From the NCBI RefSeq assembly GCF_950100655.1, contig NZ_CATNLY010000023.1, positions 806,001-870,000 on the forward strand: DNA of 64,000 bases, given 5' to 3'. Of this stretch, positions 1 through 7,367 are shown piece by piece. Both the position numbers and the translations under genes were made by a program. The notes beneath the pieces were generated by a model, which had not been told where the DNA came from, made no database searches, and worked only from the letters and a program-made list of their open reading frames with translations. Source of the DNA: Pleomorphomonas sp. T1.2MG-36 (GTDB taxonomy: Bacteria > Pseudomonadota > Alphaproteobacteria > Rhizobiales > Pleomorphomonadaceae). Positions within the stretch are counted from its first letter, which is position 1. Every line of letters starts with the position of its first letter.

Positions 1-255
1 CACGGCGATCAGCGCCACCGAGCCGGACGCGATCACCACCGAGTTCCACAGGAACTGGCCCATGCCCTTCAGCTGGAACACGAAGGGAAAGATCGACCAC
101 TGCGGATCGTCCGGCCAGAAGGATGGTGGCGTCGCGAACATCTCCGAACCGGTCTTCAGCGCGGTGATGTACATCCAGTAGAGCGGGAAGAGATAAATGG
201 CGGCGAGCAGCAGCGCGATGACGAGCAGCAGCCGGTTCCTATTGGTCTCGCTCAT
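1..255 (-). CDS. Sugar ABC transporter permease, MalG-type (partial, cut by window edge)
   Basis: N-terminal 85 codons of a CUT1-family inner-membrane permease; the rest lies left of the window. The visible part starts MSETNRNRLLLVIALLL, a first membrane segment (about residues 9-25), followed by the periplasmic stretch with YWMYITALKTGSEMF typical of MalG-type subunits and the start of a second segment. Its ATG overlaps the stop of the upstream permease by 4 bases (ATGA), so the two are translationally coupled. It should pair with that MalF-type permease and the binding protein upstream. No ATPase is visible; it may lie beyond the edge or be shared with another CUT1 system. Confidence 0.85.
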   Translation of the reverse strand, partial: MSETNRNRLLLVIALLLAAIYLFPLYWMYITALKTGSEMFATPPSFWPDDPQWSIFPFVFQLKGMGQFLWNSVVIASGSVALIAV

Positions 256-1154
256 CCTCTCACCTCATGACGGGTCGACCGGACGTAGTAGACGGACGCA
301 AGCATCACAACGACGATCATGATCACCGAAATGGCGGCGCCCTTGGCGAAGTCGTACTGCTTGAAGGAAAGGTCCCAGGCCCAGTATTGCGCGACGTTGG
401 AGGCGTTGTTCGGACCGCCCGAGGTGATGGCGGCGAACAGATCGAACTGTTGCAGCGTGAAGATCAGACCGAGCGAGATCAGCGCGCCGATGGTCGACCG
501 CATCATCGGCAGGGTGATCGTCCAGAAGCGGGTCAGCGCACCGGCACCGTCGAGTTCGGCCGCTTCATAGAGGTCGGCGGGGATCGACGACAGGCCGACC
601 GACAGCAGGATCATGTTGAAGGACATGCCCAGCCAGATGTTGGCGATGATCACGCTCCAGAGCGCGAAGGCCGGATCGGAACGCCAGAAGACGTTGCCGG
701 AGATGATGTGGAGCTCGCGCAGCACGAAGTTGAACACGCCGAAGTCGCCCGACAGCAGCCAGTTCCAGACAGCACCGACCACCAGGCCCGGCATCACCCA
801 CGACACCAGGAACAGGCCACGCAGCCAGGAGGCACCGGGGAAATTCGTCCAGAAAAACAGCGCCAGCGCGAAACCGAGCAGGAACTGACCGGCGATCGAG
901 GCGACGAGAAACGTCGCCGTATGCCCCATGATCGGCCAGAATTCTGGCTGGGCGATCAGTTGGCGATAGTTGTCGAAGCCGACCCAGGGCCGGATGAAGC
1001 TGCCGAGACTGAACATGTCCACGGCCTGGAAGCTCATCACGACATTGTAGACGAGCGGAATGCCCGACAGCACGATGAGAAAGGCGAGCGGGACGCCGAT
1101 CAGGCAGAGGTCGAACCCTCGGCCGTCGACGAGACTGGAATAGAGGCGTCGCAT
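252..1154 (-). CDS. Sugar ABC transporter permease, MalF-type
   Basis: 300-aa CUT1-family permease with about six membrane segments, the first at roughly residues 18-38. The EAA loop that docks the ATPase is clear near the C-terminal third (LYEAAELDGAGALTRFW). I chose the ATG at 1154 because a GGAGG ribosome site lies just upstream (GGGGAGGACCG-ATG); the frame is open further upstream but that would add an unrelated proline/arginine-rich stretch. It follows the binding protein after 121 bp that hold a strong stem-loop, and overlaps the next permease by 4 bases. Probable role: import of a mono- or oligosaccharide; the substrate is not evident. Confidence 0.9.
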   Translation of the reverse strand: MRRLYSSLVDGRGFDLCLIGVPLAFLIVLSGIPLVYNVVMSFQAVDMFSLGSFIRPWVGFDNYRQLIAQPEFWPIMGHTATFLVASIAGQFLLGFALALFFWTNFPGASWLRGLFLVSWVMPGLVVGAVWNWLLSGDFGVFNFVLRELHIISGNVFWRSDPAFALWSVIIANIWLGMSFNMILLSVGLSSIPADLYEAAELDGAGALTRFWTITLPMMRSTIGALISLGLIFTLQQFDLFAAITSGGPNNASNVAQYWAWDLSFKQYDFAKGAAISVIMIVVVMLASVYYVRSTRHEVRG

Positions 1155-1237
1155 CGGTCCTCCCCGCATCCACGCCGCGGCCGGCCGCCGGCACGGAGCA
1201 ACGCCCTTGCCGGGCGCTGCGGTCAACACGCTGGAAT

Positions 1238-1263
1238 GGCGCTCCGGCCCATGCCGGAGCGCC
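1238..1263 (-). other. Intercistronic stem-loop after binding-protein gene
   Basis: Perfect 10-bp inverted repeat GGCGCTCCGG / CCGGAGCGCC with a 6-base loop, 12 bases past the stop of the binding-protein gene and before the permease gene. There is no U-tract, so it is more likely an mRNA-stabilising or partial-termination hairpin than a full terminator. Confidence 0.6.
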
Positions 1264-1275
1264 TTGTCGAAAGGG

Positions 1276-2505
1276 TCAGCCGAGAATGCCCTTGATGGTG
1301 GTGGCAGCCTGATCGAGCGCGTCCTTGGGGCTCGCCTGACCGGTCAGCGCCGACTGGATGGCGTCCTGAATCGCCTTGGAAATCTTCATCCAGTCAGGAT
1401 GCGGGCCACGAGGCTGGGCGTATTTCAGCTGTTCCATGAACACCTTGACGGCGGCGTCCTTCTTGGCGTCGCCAGTCGCAGGGATGTCGATATTGGCGCG
1501 CGCGGCGAGCTGGCCCCAGTCGGGGAAGACGCGCGGGTCCTGCGATACGAAATATTCCAGCGCCTTGAAGGCCTCGTCCGGGTGCTTGGAGCTCTTGAAG
1601 ATGGCCCAGTTGAAATCGCCCATGGCCGACGAGCGCGGCGCACCGACTTCCGGTACCGGCATGAGCGCCACGCGCCAGTCGAACTTCGCCTCCTGCGACA
1701 TGCGATTGAGTTCCCACGGCCCGGAAATGACCATGGCGGCGTTGCCGGAGTTGAAGGTGCCGGTGGAGTCCCACTGGCCGCGCGTCAGCGTATCCGGCGA
1801 CGCGAGCTTTTCGTCGAGCAGCGTTTTCCAGATGGTGAGCGCGCGGACGGCACCGTCGGTGTTGATCTTGTCAAAGCCGCCGCCGGTCATCTGCGCCCAC
1901 GGCAGGAACTGGAAAGTCCCCTCTTCCGAAGCCTTGGCCGAGAAGGCGATGCCGTAGACGTTCTTGGCGGGATCGTTGAGCTTGCGGGCGGCGTCGACGA
2001 GTTCATCCCAGGTCTGCGGCGGCTTGTCCGGGTCGAGGCCCTTCGCCTTGAACATGTCGACGTTGTAGTAGAGGGCGATGGTGTTGGTGGCCTTCGGCAC
2101 GCCGAACAGCTTGCCGTCCCAGGTGACCGAGGCCAGCGGGCCGGGGAAATAGTCTTCCTTGTGAATGACGGCCGACTTGGCTATGCGGTCGGTGAGGTCG
2201 AGGAAGACGCCGTGCGAGGCGAACAGCGCATGTTCGGGATTGTCGATGGCGATGATGTCGGGCGCCTGACCGGTTGAATAGGCGCGCATCGCTTCCGAGG
2301 TCACATCGTCGAAATGGATCTGACGGTAGACGACCTTGATGTCGGGATTCTTCTCACCGAACTCCTTGGCGAGGTTGAGGCCCGGCTGCGTCTCGCTGTC
2401 CTGACACCAGATGGTGATGGTGACCGGGTCGGCAGCATGCGCCGCCATGCCGAGCGCCGCGGCGCCAGCATAGAGCACCGCCCCCAGAATTGCCGATGTC
2501 TTCAT
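1276..2505 (-). CDS. Extracellular sugar-binding protein, ABC transporter (family 1)
   Basis: 409-aa periplasmic solute-binding protein of the CUT1 type. It has a Sec signal peptide (residues 1 to about 24, ending AAHA) and no lipobox. The mature start [18 protein letters not shown] and the [13 protein letters not shown] segment are typical of the maltose/multiple-sugar-binding family. The ATG at 2505 is preceded by GGAGTAGGGAGC. It is first in an operon with two permeases. The promoter region carries a LacI-type palindrome at 2703-2716, so sugar-responsive repression is likely. The ligand cannot be read from sequence. Confidence 0.9.
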   Translation of the reverse strand: MKTSAILGAVLYAGAAALGMAAHAADPVTITIWCQDSETQPGLNLAKEFGEKNPDIKVVYRQIHFDDVTSEAMRAYSTGQAPDIIAIDNPEHALFASHGVFLDLTDRIAKSAVIHKEDYFPGPLASVTWDGKLFGVPKATNTIALYYNVDMFKAKGLDPDKPPQTWDELVDAARKLNDPAKNVYGIAFSAKASEEGTFQFLPWAQMTGGGFDKINTDGAVRALTIWKTLLDEKLASPDTLTRGQWDSTGTFNSGNAAMVISGPWELNRMSQEAKFDWRVALMPVPEVGAPRSSAMGDFNWAIFKSSKHPDEAFKALEYFVSQDPRVFPDWGQLAARANIDIPATGDAKKDAAVKVFMEQLKYAQPRGPHPDWMKISKAIQDAIQSALTGQASPKDALDQAATTIKGILG

Positions 2506-2702
2506 GCTCCCTACTCCTCCAGTTGGCCGGCCGGCCCCGGCTCGGGATGACCGGCGGGACCGAGAACGACGGGCAGCGGTTCGACAGGTTGTCCGGCCTC
2601 AAAAGAGCAAGATTCACCGTTCGCCATCCATGCTCGCCGGCACGGTCATGGCGCCCGAAGGCCTCAGTCCGGACAGGACTCTCCTCCCTGCCTGCTTGCC
2701 AC

Positions 2703-2716
2703 CGTAAACGTTTACG
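2703..2716. promoter_or_regulatory. LacI-family operator-like palindrome
   Basis: Perfect 14-bp palindrome CGTAAACGTTTACG with a central CG step, the usual form of LacI-family operators. It lies about 200 bp upstream of the sugar-binding protein start at 2505, inside a 388-bp gap (2506-2893) that holds no other gene. No LacI gene is adjacent; the nearest (7368-8447) has its own, different palindrome, so the cognate regulator may lie left of the window. Confidence 0.6.
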
Positions 2717-2827
2717 ACGTTATGCGGAAAGGCTCGCGGCTGTCAAGACCACCGGAGGTCGACCACCGGCGACACTGCGCGTCGGCGAGAGGAAACGGGC
2801 GAAGAGGTAGTGAGGCGAGTACAGGCT

Positions 2828-2866
2828 CAAAAAGCAACCACGCCGCCCCGATGGACCGGGGCGGCG
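2828..2866 (-). terminator. Rho-independent terminator of the CbiM-like gene
   Basis: 8-bp GC-rich stem GCCGCCCC / GGGGCGGC (2843-2850 and 2859-2866) with an 8-base loop. On the minus strand a run of five T follows about 8 bases later (2830-2834). It lies just downstream of the CbiM-like gene, which ends at 2894. Confidence 0.6.
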
Positions 2867-2893
2867 CGGCAACACTGCGTCAATATGAAGCGG

Positions 2894-3571
2894 TCAGGCG
2901 GCGTCGTAGAGGCGGCGCTCGACCAGGAAGCTGCCCCGCAGACCGTGGAGGAGCTTGGCGCCGGCAAGGACCGCCAGATCGACAAGCGGCTCGACGAGGA
3001 TCACCAGCATGTAGGCGCCGCCGAACGAGCCGATGGCCGCGAAATTGTCGACGGTGAAGCCCTGACCGTAAAAGGCCCAGAAGCCAACCCAGGCGACAAT
3101 GCCCGCCTGATAGGCGGTGGAGAGCGCGAGCGCCTGCCTGTACTTCAAATCGACATAGGGCGTGGCGGGCGCGACGATGCCGCGCGCCAGCGCGCTGAGG
3201 CCGAACAGCGGCACCAGAAGCGTGGTGACGTTCATGCCATACTGGGGCAGGTCGAAGGGAGCGAAGAACAGCCCCTGGATCAAAAGACCGAGCGCAAGGC
3301 CGATAGCGGCAGGCGCCGCGCCGAACAGCAGGAACAACGTCGAGCCGAGGATCAGATGCACCTCGGACACGCCGACCGGATAGTGCGGCAGCACTTCAAA
3401 GAACGAAAAGACAAGCGCAGTGGTGGCAACGCTACGCAGCCCCAGCGACAGAACGCCGTTCTCGCGCGCCATGTTCCAGGCAAGCTTCACGCCGTAGCCG
3501 GCCGCGCCGGCCGCCGTCAGATAGCTGAGCCAAAGTTTACCGTCGGCCACCAGGCCGGGTTCGATATGCAT
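2894..3571 (-). CDS. CbiM-like energy-coupling-factor transporter permease (cobalt/corrinoid-linked)
   Basis: 225-aa, very hydrophobic membrane protein with about six or seven segments. It starts MHIEPGLV, like CbiM proteins, where the free N-terminal Met-His region helps bind Co2+ (family knowledge), and contains the conserved GVSEVHLILGSTLFLLFG segment. It is preceded by a cobalamin riboswitch, which supports a role in cobalt supply for vitamin B12. No CbiN, CbiQ or CbiO gene lies next to it: the next genes on both sides are unrelated. It is either a solo transporter or relies on ECF parts encoded elsewhere. Confidence is high for the family, moderate for the substrate. Confidence 0.8.
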   Translation of the reverse strand: MHIEPGLVADGKLWLSYLTAAGAAGYGVKLAWNMARENGVLSLGLRSVATTALVFSFFEVLPHYPVGVSEVHLILGSTLFLLFGAAPAAIGLALGLLIQGLFFAPFDLPQYGMNVTTLLVPLFGLSALARGIVAPATPYVDLKYRQALALSTAYQAGIVAWVGFWAFYGQGFTVDNFAAIGSFGGAYMLVILVEPLVDLAVLAGAKLLHGLRGSFLVERRLYDAA

Positions 3572-3611
3572 GTCAGTCTCCTTTTCCGTCTCACCCGACG
3601 GAATCCGATAT

Positions 3612-3800
3612 GTTGCGCGAGGCCGGTCTCCTGGCTCGTGGATCGCTGCCTGTCGTCCGCCTTCCCGGGAGATCCCAGTGGCTTTCCGGACGGAGACTCA
3701 CCACGCACAGTCGCGGGGGCGGCCGGGGTTCGGATCGTGATCCTTCCCCGTTCCCGTTTCATCTCGGCGGCCGCATGCCGCCGAAACACCTTGCACACCC
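3612..3800 (-). promoter_or_regulatory. Cobalamin (AdoCbl) riboswitch
   Basis: Read on the minus strand this leader carries the cobalamin riboswitch blocks in the right order. These are GGTG near 3790, a GGGAAGGATC-type block, CCCCCGCGACTGTG near 3710, GCCACTGGGAT near 3680 with GGGAAGG after it, and the B12 box AGCCAGGAGACCGGCC (3636 down to about 3621). The CbiM-like gene starts 45 bases downstream at 3571, so B12 should repress it. The remainder of the 520-bp gap to 4091 holds the RutR-like operator and the leader of the divergent permease gene. Confidence 0.9.
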
Positions 3801-3909
3801 TCACCTGCTGGCAAGCCGTCATGGCTGTCAAGCCGATTCGGCTGCGCCAACCGCGCCTCGCGGACATCGGCTGCGCTGATTTTTCTGTGGATTACCAATG
3901 GGTTGAATT

Positions 3910-3925
3910 CTGACCATCTGGTCAA
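3910..3925. promoter_or_regulatory. RutR-like operator
   Basis: The sequence CTGACCATCTGGTCAA contains the inverted repeat TGACCA-N2-TGGTCA. It matches 15 of 16 positions of the TTGACCAnnTGGTCAA consensus reported for the uracil-responsive repressor RutR of E. coli. It lies 166 bp upstream of a RutG-like pyrimidine permease gene, which makes the functional link plausible. No RutR gene is in the window. Confidence 0.65.
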
Positions 3926-4091
3926 AATGTGCGTTTTCATGTTGAAAATCAGCGTCTCGCGCACCGAGCCCTCGGCCGGGGTCGTAGAAGGCTGCTCTTT
4001 CGCCTTCTTACGTCTTGGAGATAGTGACCATCTCGCCTTTCCCATGCGGCCGCCCACGGGGGGACGACCGGGGACAACAGACGAGACAATC

Positions 4092-5387
4092 ATGACAACA
4101 AGCCCAACCGAAGGCTGGTTTCCGCGCTGGAAGCTGACCACCGCCGATCGCGTCGCGCCCGAGGAGCGCCTGCCCTGGCCGCAGACCCTGATCGCCGGCT
4201 TCCAGCACGTGGTCGCCATGTTCGGCTCGACGGTGCTCGCACCGATCATCATGGGCTTCGATCCCAACGTCGCCGTGCTGTTCTCCGGCATCGGCACGCT
4301 CATCTTCTTCATCGTGGTCGGCGGCCGCGTGCCGTCCTACCTAGGATCGAGCTTCGCCTTCATCGCCGTGGTGATGGCCGCCTCCGGCTATGCCGGGACC
4401 GGCGCCAACGTCAACATTTCGGTGGCGCTCGGCGGCATCATCGCAGCCGGCGCGCTCTATGCGCTGATCGGCCTCATCGTCATCAAGATCGGTTACGGCT
4501 GGGTCGAGAAGCTGATGCCGCCGGTCGTCACCGGTGCCATCGTCGCCGCCATCGGTCTCAATCTGGCGCCGATCGCCGTGAAGGGCATCTCCGCGACCGG
4601 CTTCGATCGCACGGTCGGCCTGATCACCATCGTCGCGGTCGGCGCCGCCGCCGTTTACTCGCCGGGCATGCTGCGCCGCATTCCGGTGCTGATCGGCGGC
4701 CTCGTCGGCTATGTCATCTACTGGCTGGGGGCCGCCTCGTTCGGCGACGTGCCGATCGACTTCTCCAAGCTTGACGCCGCCCCCTGGTTCGGCCTGCCGA
4801 CCTTCACGGCACCGACATTCTCGACCAGCGCAATGGCGCTGATCGCGCCGGTGGCGATCATTCTGGTCGCCGAAAACCTCGGACACATCAAGGCGATCGG
4901 CGCAATGACCGGCCGCAGCCTCGATCGTTATGTCGGCCGGGCGTTCCTTGGCGACGGTCTTGCCACCATGCTGTCAGGCAGCTTCGGCGGCACCGGCGTC
5001 ACAACCTATGCCGAGAACATGGGTGTGATGGCGGTGACCAAGATCTACTCGACGCTGATCTTCGTCATCGCGGCAGCGATCGCCATCCTGCTCGGCTTCT
5101 CGCCGAAGTTCGGTGCGCTGATCGGTACCATTCCCGGCCCGGTGATCGGCGGCCTTTCCATCGTCATCTTCGGCCTGATCACGGCGACTGCCGGCCGCAT
5201 CTGGGTGGAGAACAAGGTCGACTTCTCCGAAACCAAGAACCTGATCACCACGGCAGCGGCGGTGATCGCCGGCGCTGGCGATCTCACGCTCAACATCGGC
5301 GGCTTCACGCTGGGCGGCATCGGCACCGCGACCTTCGGCGCCATCCTGCTCTACGCGCTGCTCGACCGCGGCCCGAAGCGGGCCTGA
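4092..5387 (+). CDS. NCS2 nucleobase:cation symporter, RutG-like (uracil/pyrimidine permease)
   Basis: 431-aa inner-membrane permease of the NCS2 (nucleobase-ascorbate) family. The start MTTSPTEGWFPRW and the blocks VAPEERLPWPQT, FQHVVAMFGSTVLAPI and GGRVPSYLGSSFAF resemble RutG, the pyrimidine permease of the rut operon. The NCS2 signature ENMGVMAVTK is present. I chose the ATG at 4092; the frame is open back to 3903, but that segment is not hydrophobic or conserved-looking and would cover the operator. No rutA-F genes accompany it. A RutR-like operator upstream supports uracil or thymine as ligand; xanthine/uric acid transport is the alternative. Confidence 0.85.
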   Translation: MTTSPTEGWFPRWKLTTADRVAPEERLPWPQTLIAGFQHVVAMFGSTVLAPIIMGFDPNVAVLFSGIGTLIFFIVVGGRVPSYLGSSFAFIAVVMAASGYAGTGANVNISVALGGIIAAGALYALIGLIVIKIGYGWVEKLMPPVVTGAIVAAIGLNLAPIAVKGISATGFDRTVGLITIVAVGAAAVYSPGMLRRIPVLIGGLVGYVIYWLGAASFGDVPIDFSKLDAAPWFGLPTFTAPTFSTSAMALIAPVAIILVAENLGHIKAIGAMTGRSLDRYVGRAFLGDGLATMLSGSFGGTGVTTYAENMGVMAVTKIYSTLIFVIAAAIAILLGFSPKFGALIGTIPGPVIGGLSIVIFGLITATAGRIWVENKVDFSETKNLITTAAAVIAGAGDLTLNIGGFTLGGIGTATFGAILLYALLDRGPKRA

Positions 5388-5403
5388 CCGGACGGCCGAT
5401 CGA

Positions 5404-5844
5404 TCACTCGATCGGTTCGGGATCGTACCTTGCCCACTGGTGCCCACCGGCCGTCTGGCCGGTCGGTGCCGGTGGGTTTTGTTTTTCACCAACCGCCTTG
5501 GGCTTACCGAAGCGGCCGATGTTGGCATCGCCCCAAACCTTCAGCGCCATCAGTACGGGCTCCATGGAGCGGCCGAGCGGCGACAGCGAATACTCCACCT
5601 TGGGAGGCACTTGCGGATAGACGGTGCGCACGACAAGCCCATCTTCCTCCAGTTCGCGCAACTGGTTGGTCAGCATGCGTGGTGTCACCGACGCAAGAAT
5701 GCGGCTCAACTCGCCGAAGCGCAGCGTCCGTTCCAGCAGATGGAAGAGGATCACCGACTTCCATTTTCCATCGATGAGGCCGATGGCCGCTTCCACCGCG
5801 CAGCCGGGCGCGCAGTCGAAGCGCGAATGCCGGACCTTGGCCAT
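5404..5844 (-). CDS. HxlR-family transcriptional regulator
   Basis: 146-aa winged-helix DNA-binding protein. It shows the family pattern: an N-terminal cysteine region (Cys11, Cys15), IGLIDGKWKSVILFHLL, then the recognition part ASVTPRMLTNQLRELEEDGLV and the wing with VEYSLSPLGRSM. HxlR regulators with an N-terminal cysteine often sense electrophiles or oxidants. It is divergent from an alcohol dehydrogenase-like gene, an arrangement common for this pair, so it probably represses that gene and itself. It converges with the RutG-like gene, leaving 16 bp between the two stops. Confidence 0.9.
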   Translation of the reverse strand: MAKVRHSRFDCAPGCAVEAAIGLIDGKWKSVILFHLLERTLRFGELSRILASVTPRMLTNQLRELEEDGLVVRTVYPQVPPKVEYSLSPLGRSMEPVLMALKVWGDANIGRFGKPKAVGEKQNPPAPTGQTAGGHQWARYDPEPIE

Positions 5845-5863
5845 GACACTATCCTTTTATGCA

Positions 5864-5890
5864 GTATTGGCGTCTTTTGTGCGTATTGGC
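5864..5890. promoter_or_regulatory. Direct repeat GTATTGG in the divergent HxlR/dehydrogenase promoter
   Basis: Two copies of GTATTGG(C) start at 5864 and 5883, 19 bp (about two helical turns) apart, in the 102-bp gap between the HxlR gene and the dehydrogenase gene. They could be HxlR binding half-sites. This is inferred only from position and repetition. Confidence 0.35.
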
Positions 5891-5946
5891 TAATGCAGAT
5901 GGTAGGAGCAACTATGGCGCATATCAACCGCAAAGGAAGTTGCCCG

Positions 5947-6972
5947 ATGAAAGCCATTGCCTACCGCCAACCCGGCACCATTGACCGGCCAGACGCACTC
6001 CTCGACGTCGACCTGCCGACACCGGTTGCCGAAGGACGCGACCTCCTCGTCGAGATCGCCGCCGTCGCGGTCAATCCGGTCGACACCAAGGTGCGCAAGA
6101 GCGCCGCGCCAGCTCCGGGAACGCTCAAGGTGCTCGGCTGGGACGCGGTGGGCCGCGTGGTTGCCGTGGGAGATGAGGTGACCGCCTTTCAGCCTGGCGA
6201 CGAGGTCTGGTACGCCGGATCCATCGCCCGCCCGGGCGCCAACAGCCAGTTTCACCTCGTCGACGAGCGCCTCGTCGGCCAGAAGCCGAAATCGCTGACG
6301 AACGCTGAGGCGGCGGCGCTGCCGCTCACCGCCATCACCGCATGGGAGATGCTGTTCGACCGGCTCGACGTGCGGCGCGGCGTTCCCGGCGCGGCCAATG
6401 CCATTCTGATCGTCGGCGGCGCGGGCGGCGTCGGGTCGATCGCCATCCAGCTTGCCCGCGCGCTCACCGACCTCACCGTCATCGCCACGGCGTCGCGCCC
6501 CGAAACGGCGGCCTGGGCGCGCGAACTCGGCGCCCAGCATGTCGTCGATCACTCGCGCCCGCTCGCCGATGAAGTGGCCGCGCTGGGGATCGGCGCGCCG
6601 GCTTTCGTCTTCTCGACCACCGAAACGCATCGCCATCTCGGAGAGATCGCAAAGCTCATCGCGCCGCAGGGGCGCTTCGGGTTGATCGACGATCCCGACG
6701 GCCTCGATATCACCGGGTTCAAGCGCAAGGCGGTCTCTGTGCATTGGGAGCTGATGTTCACCCGCTCGCTGTTTGAGACGCCGGACATGACGGAGCAGGG
6801 AAGACTTCTCGGCGAAGTTGCCCGCCTCGTCGATGCCGGCCGATTGCGTACCACGCTGACCGAGGTGCTGCGGCCGATCAACGCCGACAACCTACGGCGC
6901 GCTCATGCGGTCATCGAAAGCGGACGGGCGCGCGGCAAGATCGTTCTCGAAGGATTTTCTCAGGAAAACTGA
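5947..6972 (+). CDS. Zinc-type alcohol dehydrogenase-like / quinone oxidoreductase family protein
   Basis: 341-aa medium-chain dehydrogenase/reductase. The GroES-like N-terminal half (starting MKAIAYRQPG) is followed by a Rossmann fold with the NAD(P)H motif GGAGGVGS at residues 157-164. The catalytic-zinc cysteine/histidine set of true alcohol dehydrogenases is not visible, which fits the zinc-independent quinone oxidoreductase group despite the usual family name. The ATG at 5947 has AGGAAG upstream; the longer open frame overlaps the divergent regulator and is rejected. Being divergent from an HxlR regulator suggests induction by electrophilic or quinone stress. Substrate unknown. Confidence 0.85.
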   Translation: MKAIAYRQPGTIDRPDALLDVDLPTPVAEGRDLLVEIAAVAVNPVDTKVRKSAAPAPGTLKVLGWDAVGRVVAVGDEVTAFQPGDEVWYAGSIARPGANSQFHLVDERLVGQKPKSLTNAEAAALPLTAITAWEMLFDRLDVRRGVPGAANAILIVGGAGGVGSIAIQLARALTDLTVIATASRPETAAWARELGAQHVVDHSRPLADEVAALGIGAPAFVFSTTETHRHLGEIAKLIAPQGRFGLIDDPDGLDITGFKRKAVSVHWELMFTRSLFETPDMTEQGRLLGEVARLVDAGRLRTTLTEVLRPINADNLRRAHAVIESGRARGKIVLEGFSQEN

Positions 6973-7017
6973 AGCATCCCCAAAGAAAATACGACTCGCG
7001 GCGGCGGCCTCGGCCCA

Positions 7018-7046
7018 TTGGAGAGAAACGGCCGAGGCGCTATATT
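7018..7046 (+). promoter_or_regulatory. Predicted sigma70-type promoter of the DUF3563 gene
   Basis: TTGGAG (7018-7023), a 17-bp spacer and TATATT (7041-7046), 67 bp before the start of the small gene. A 9-bp perfect inverted repeat GCCTCGGCC / GGCCGAGGC (7007-7015, 7030-7038) overlaps the -35 and spacer. It could be the end-of-transcript hairpin of the dehydrogenase gene or an operator. Confidence 0.4.
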
Positions 7047-7112
7047 CAGGGTGCAAAGAAGAGAACGAAGACGGGTTCCGGGAACCGCCCGGAACGGAAA
7101 AGGACAAAGATC

Positions 7113-7271
7113 ATGTTCGGCACCCTGAAGCACCTTGCCAAGACCTTCCGCGCTCCCGCCGCCGCCGAGCGCGAACTCATCTACATCACCGCGGCCGACC
7201 GTTATGATCTTGAGGCGCGCGCGCGCCATGCGGCGCGCGGCCTCTGCCGCCAGCCGGCCCTCGGCTGCTGA
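7113..7271 (+). CDS. Small DUF3563-family protein
   Basis: 52-aa protein, MFGTLKHLAKTFRAP at its start and ITAADRYDLEARARHAARG in its second half. The pattern of a short amphipathic N-terminus followed by a Y-D-L-E-x-R-x-R segment matches the small DUF3563 proteins common in Alpha- and Betaproteobacteria; their function is unknown. An AGGA ribosome site lies 9 bases upstream and a plausible promoter at 7018-7046. It stands alone between the dehydrogenase and the convergent LacI gene. Such short genes are easily missed by gene callers. Confidence 0.6.
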   Translation: MFGTLKHLAKTFRAPAAAERELIYITAADRYDLEARARHAARGLCRQPALGC

Positions 7272-7367
7272 CCGGCCACCGGACTCCGGCCGACCACCCC
7301 CGGCCGACGTCGAGCGCTCGATTTCCCTGACCGGATCGGGCGCTTTGTCGTATCCAGGCGATGGCGG

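Noticed and set aside
3903..4091. 63-codon N-terminal extension of the RutG-like permease
   Set aside because: Covers the RutR-like operator and has no membrane or family features; ATG 4092 begins the conserved protein.
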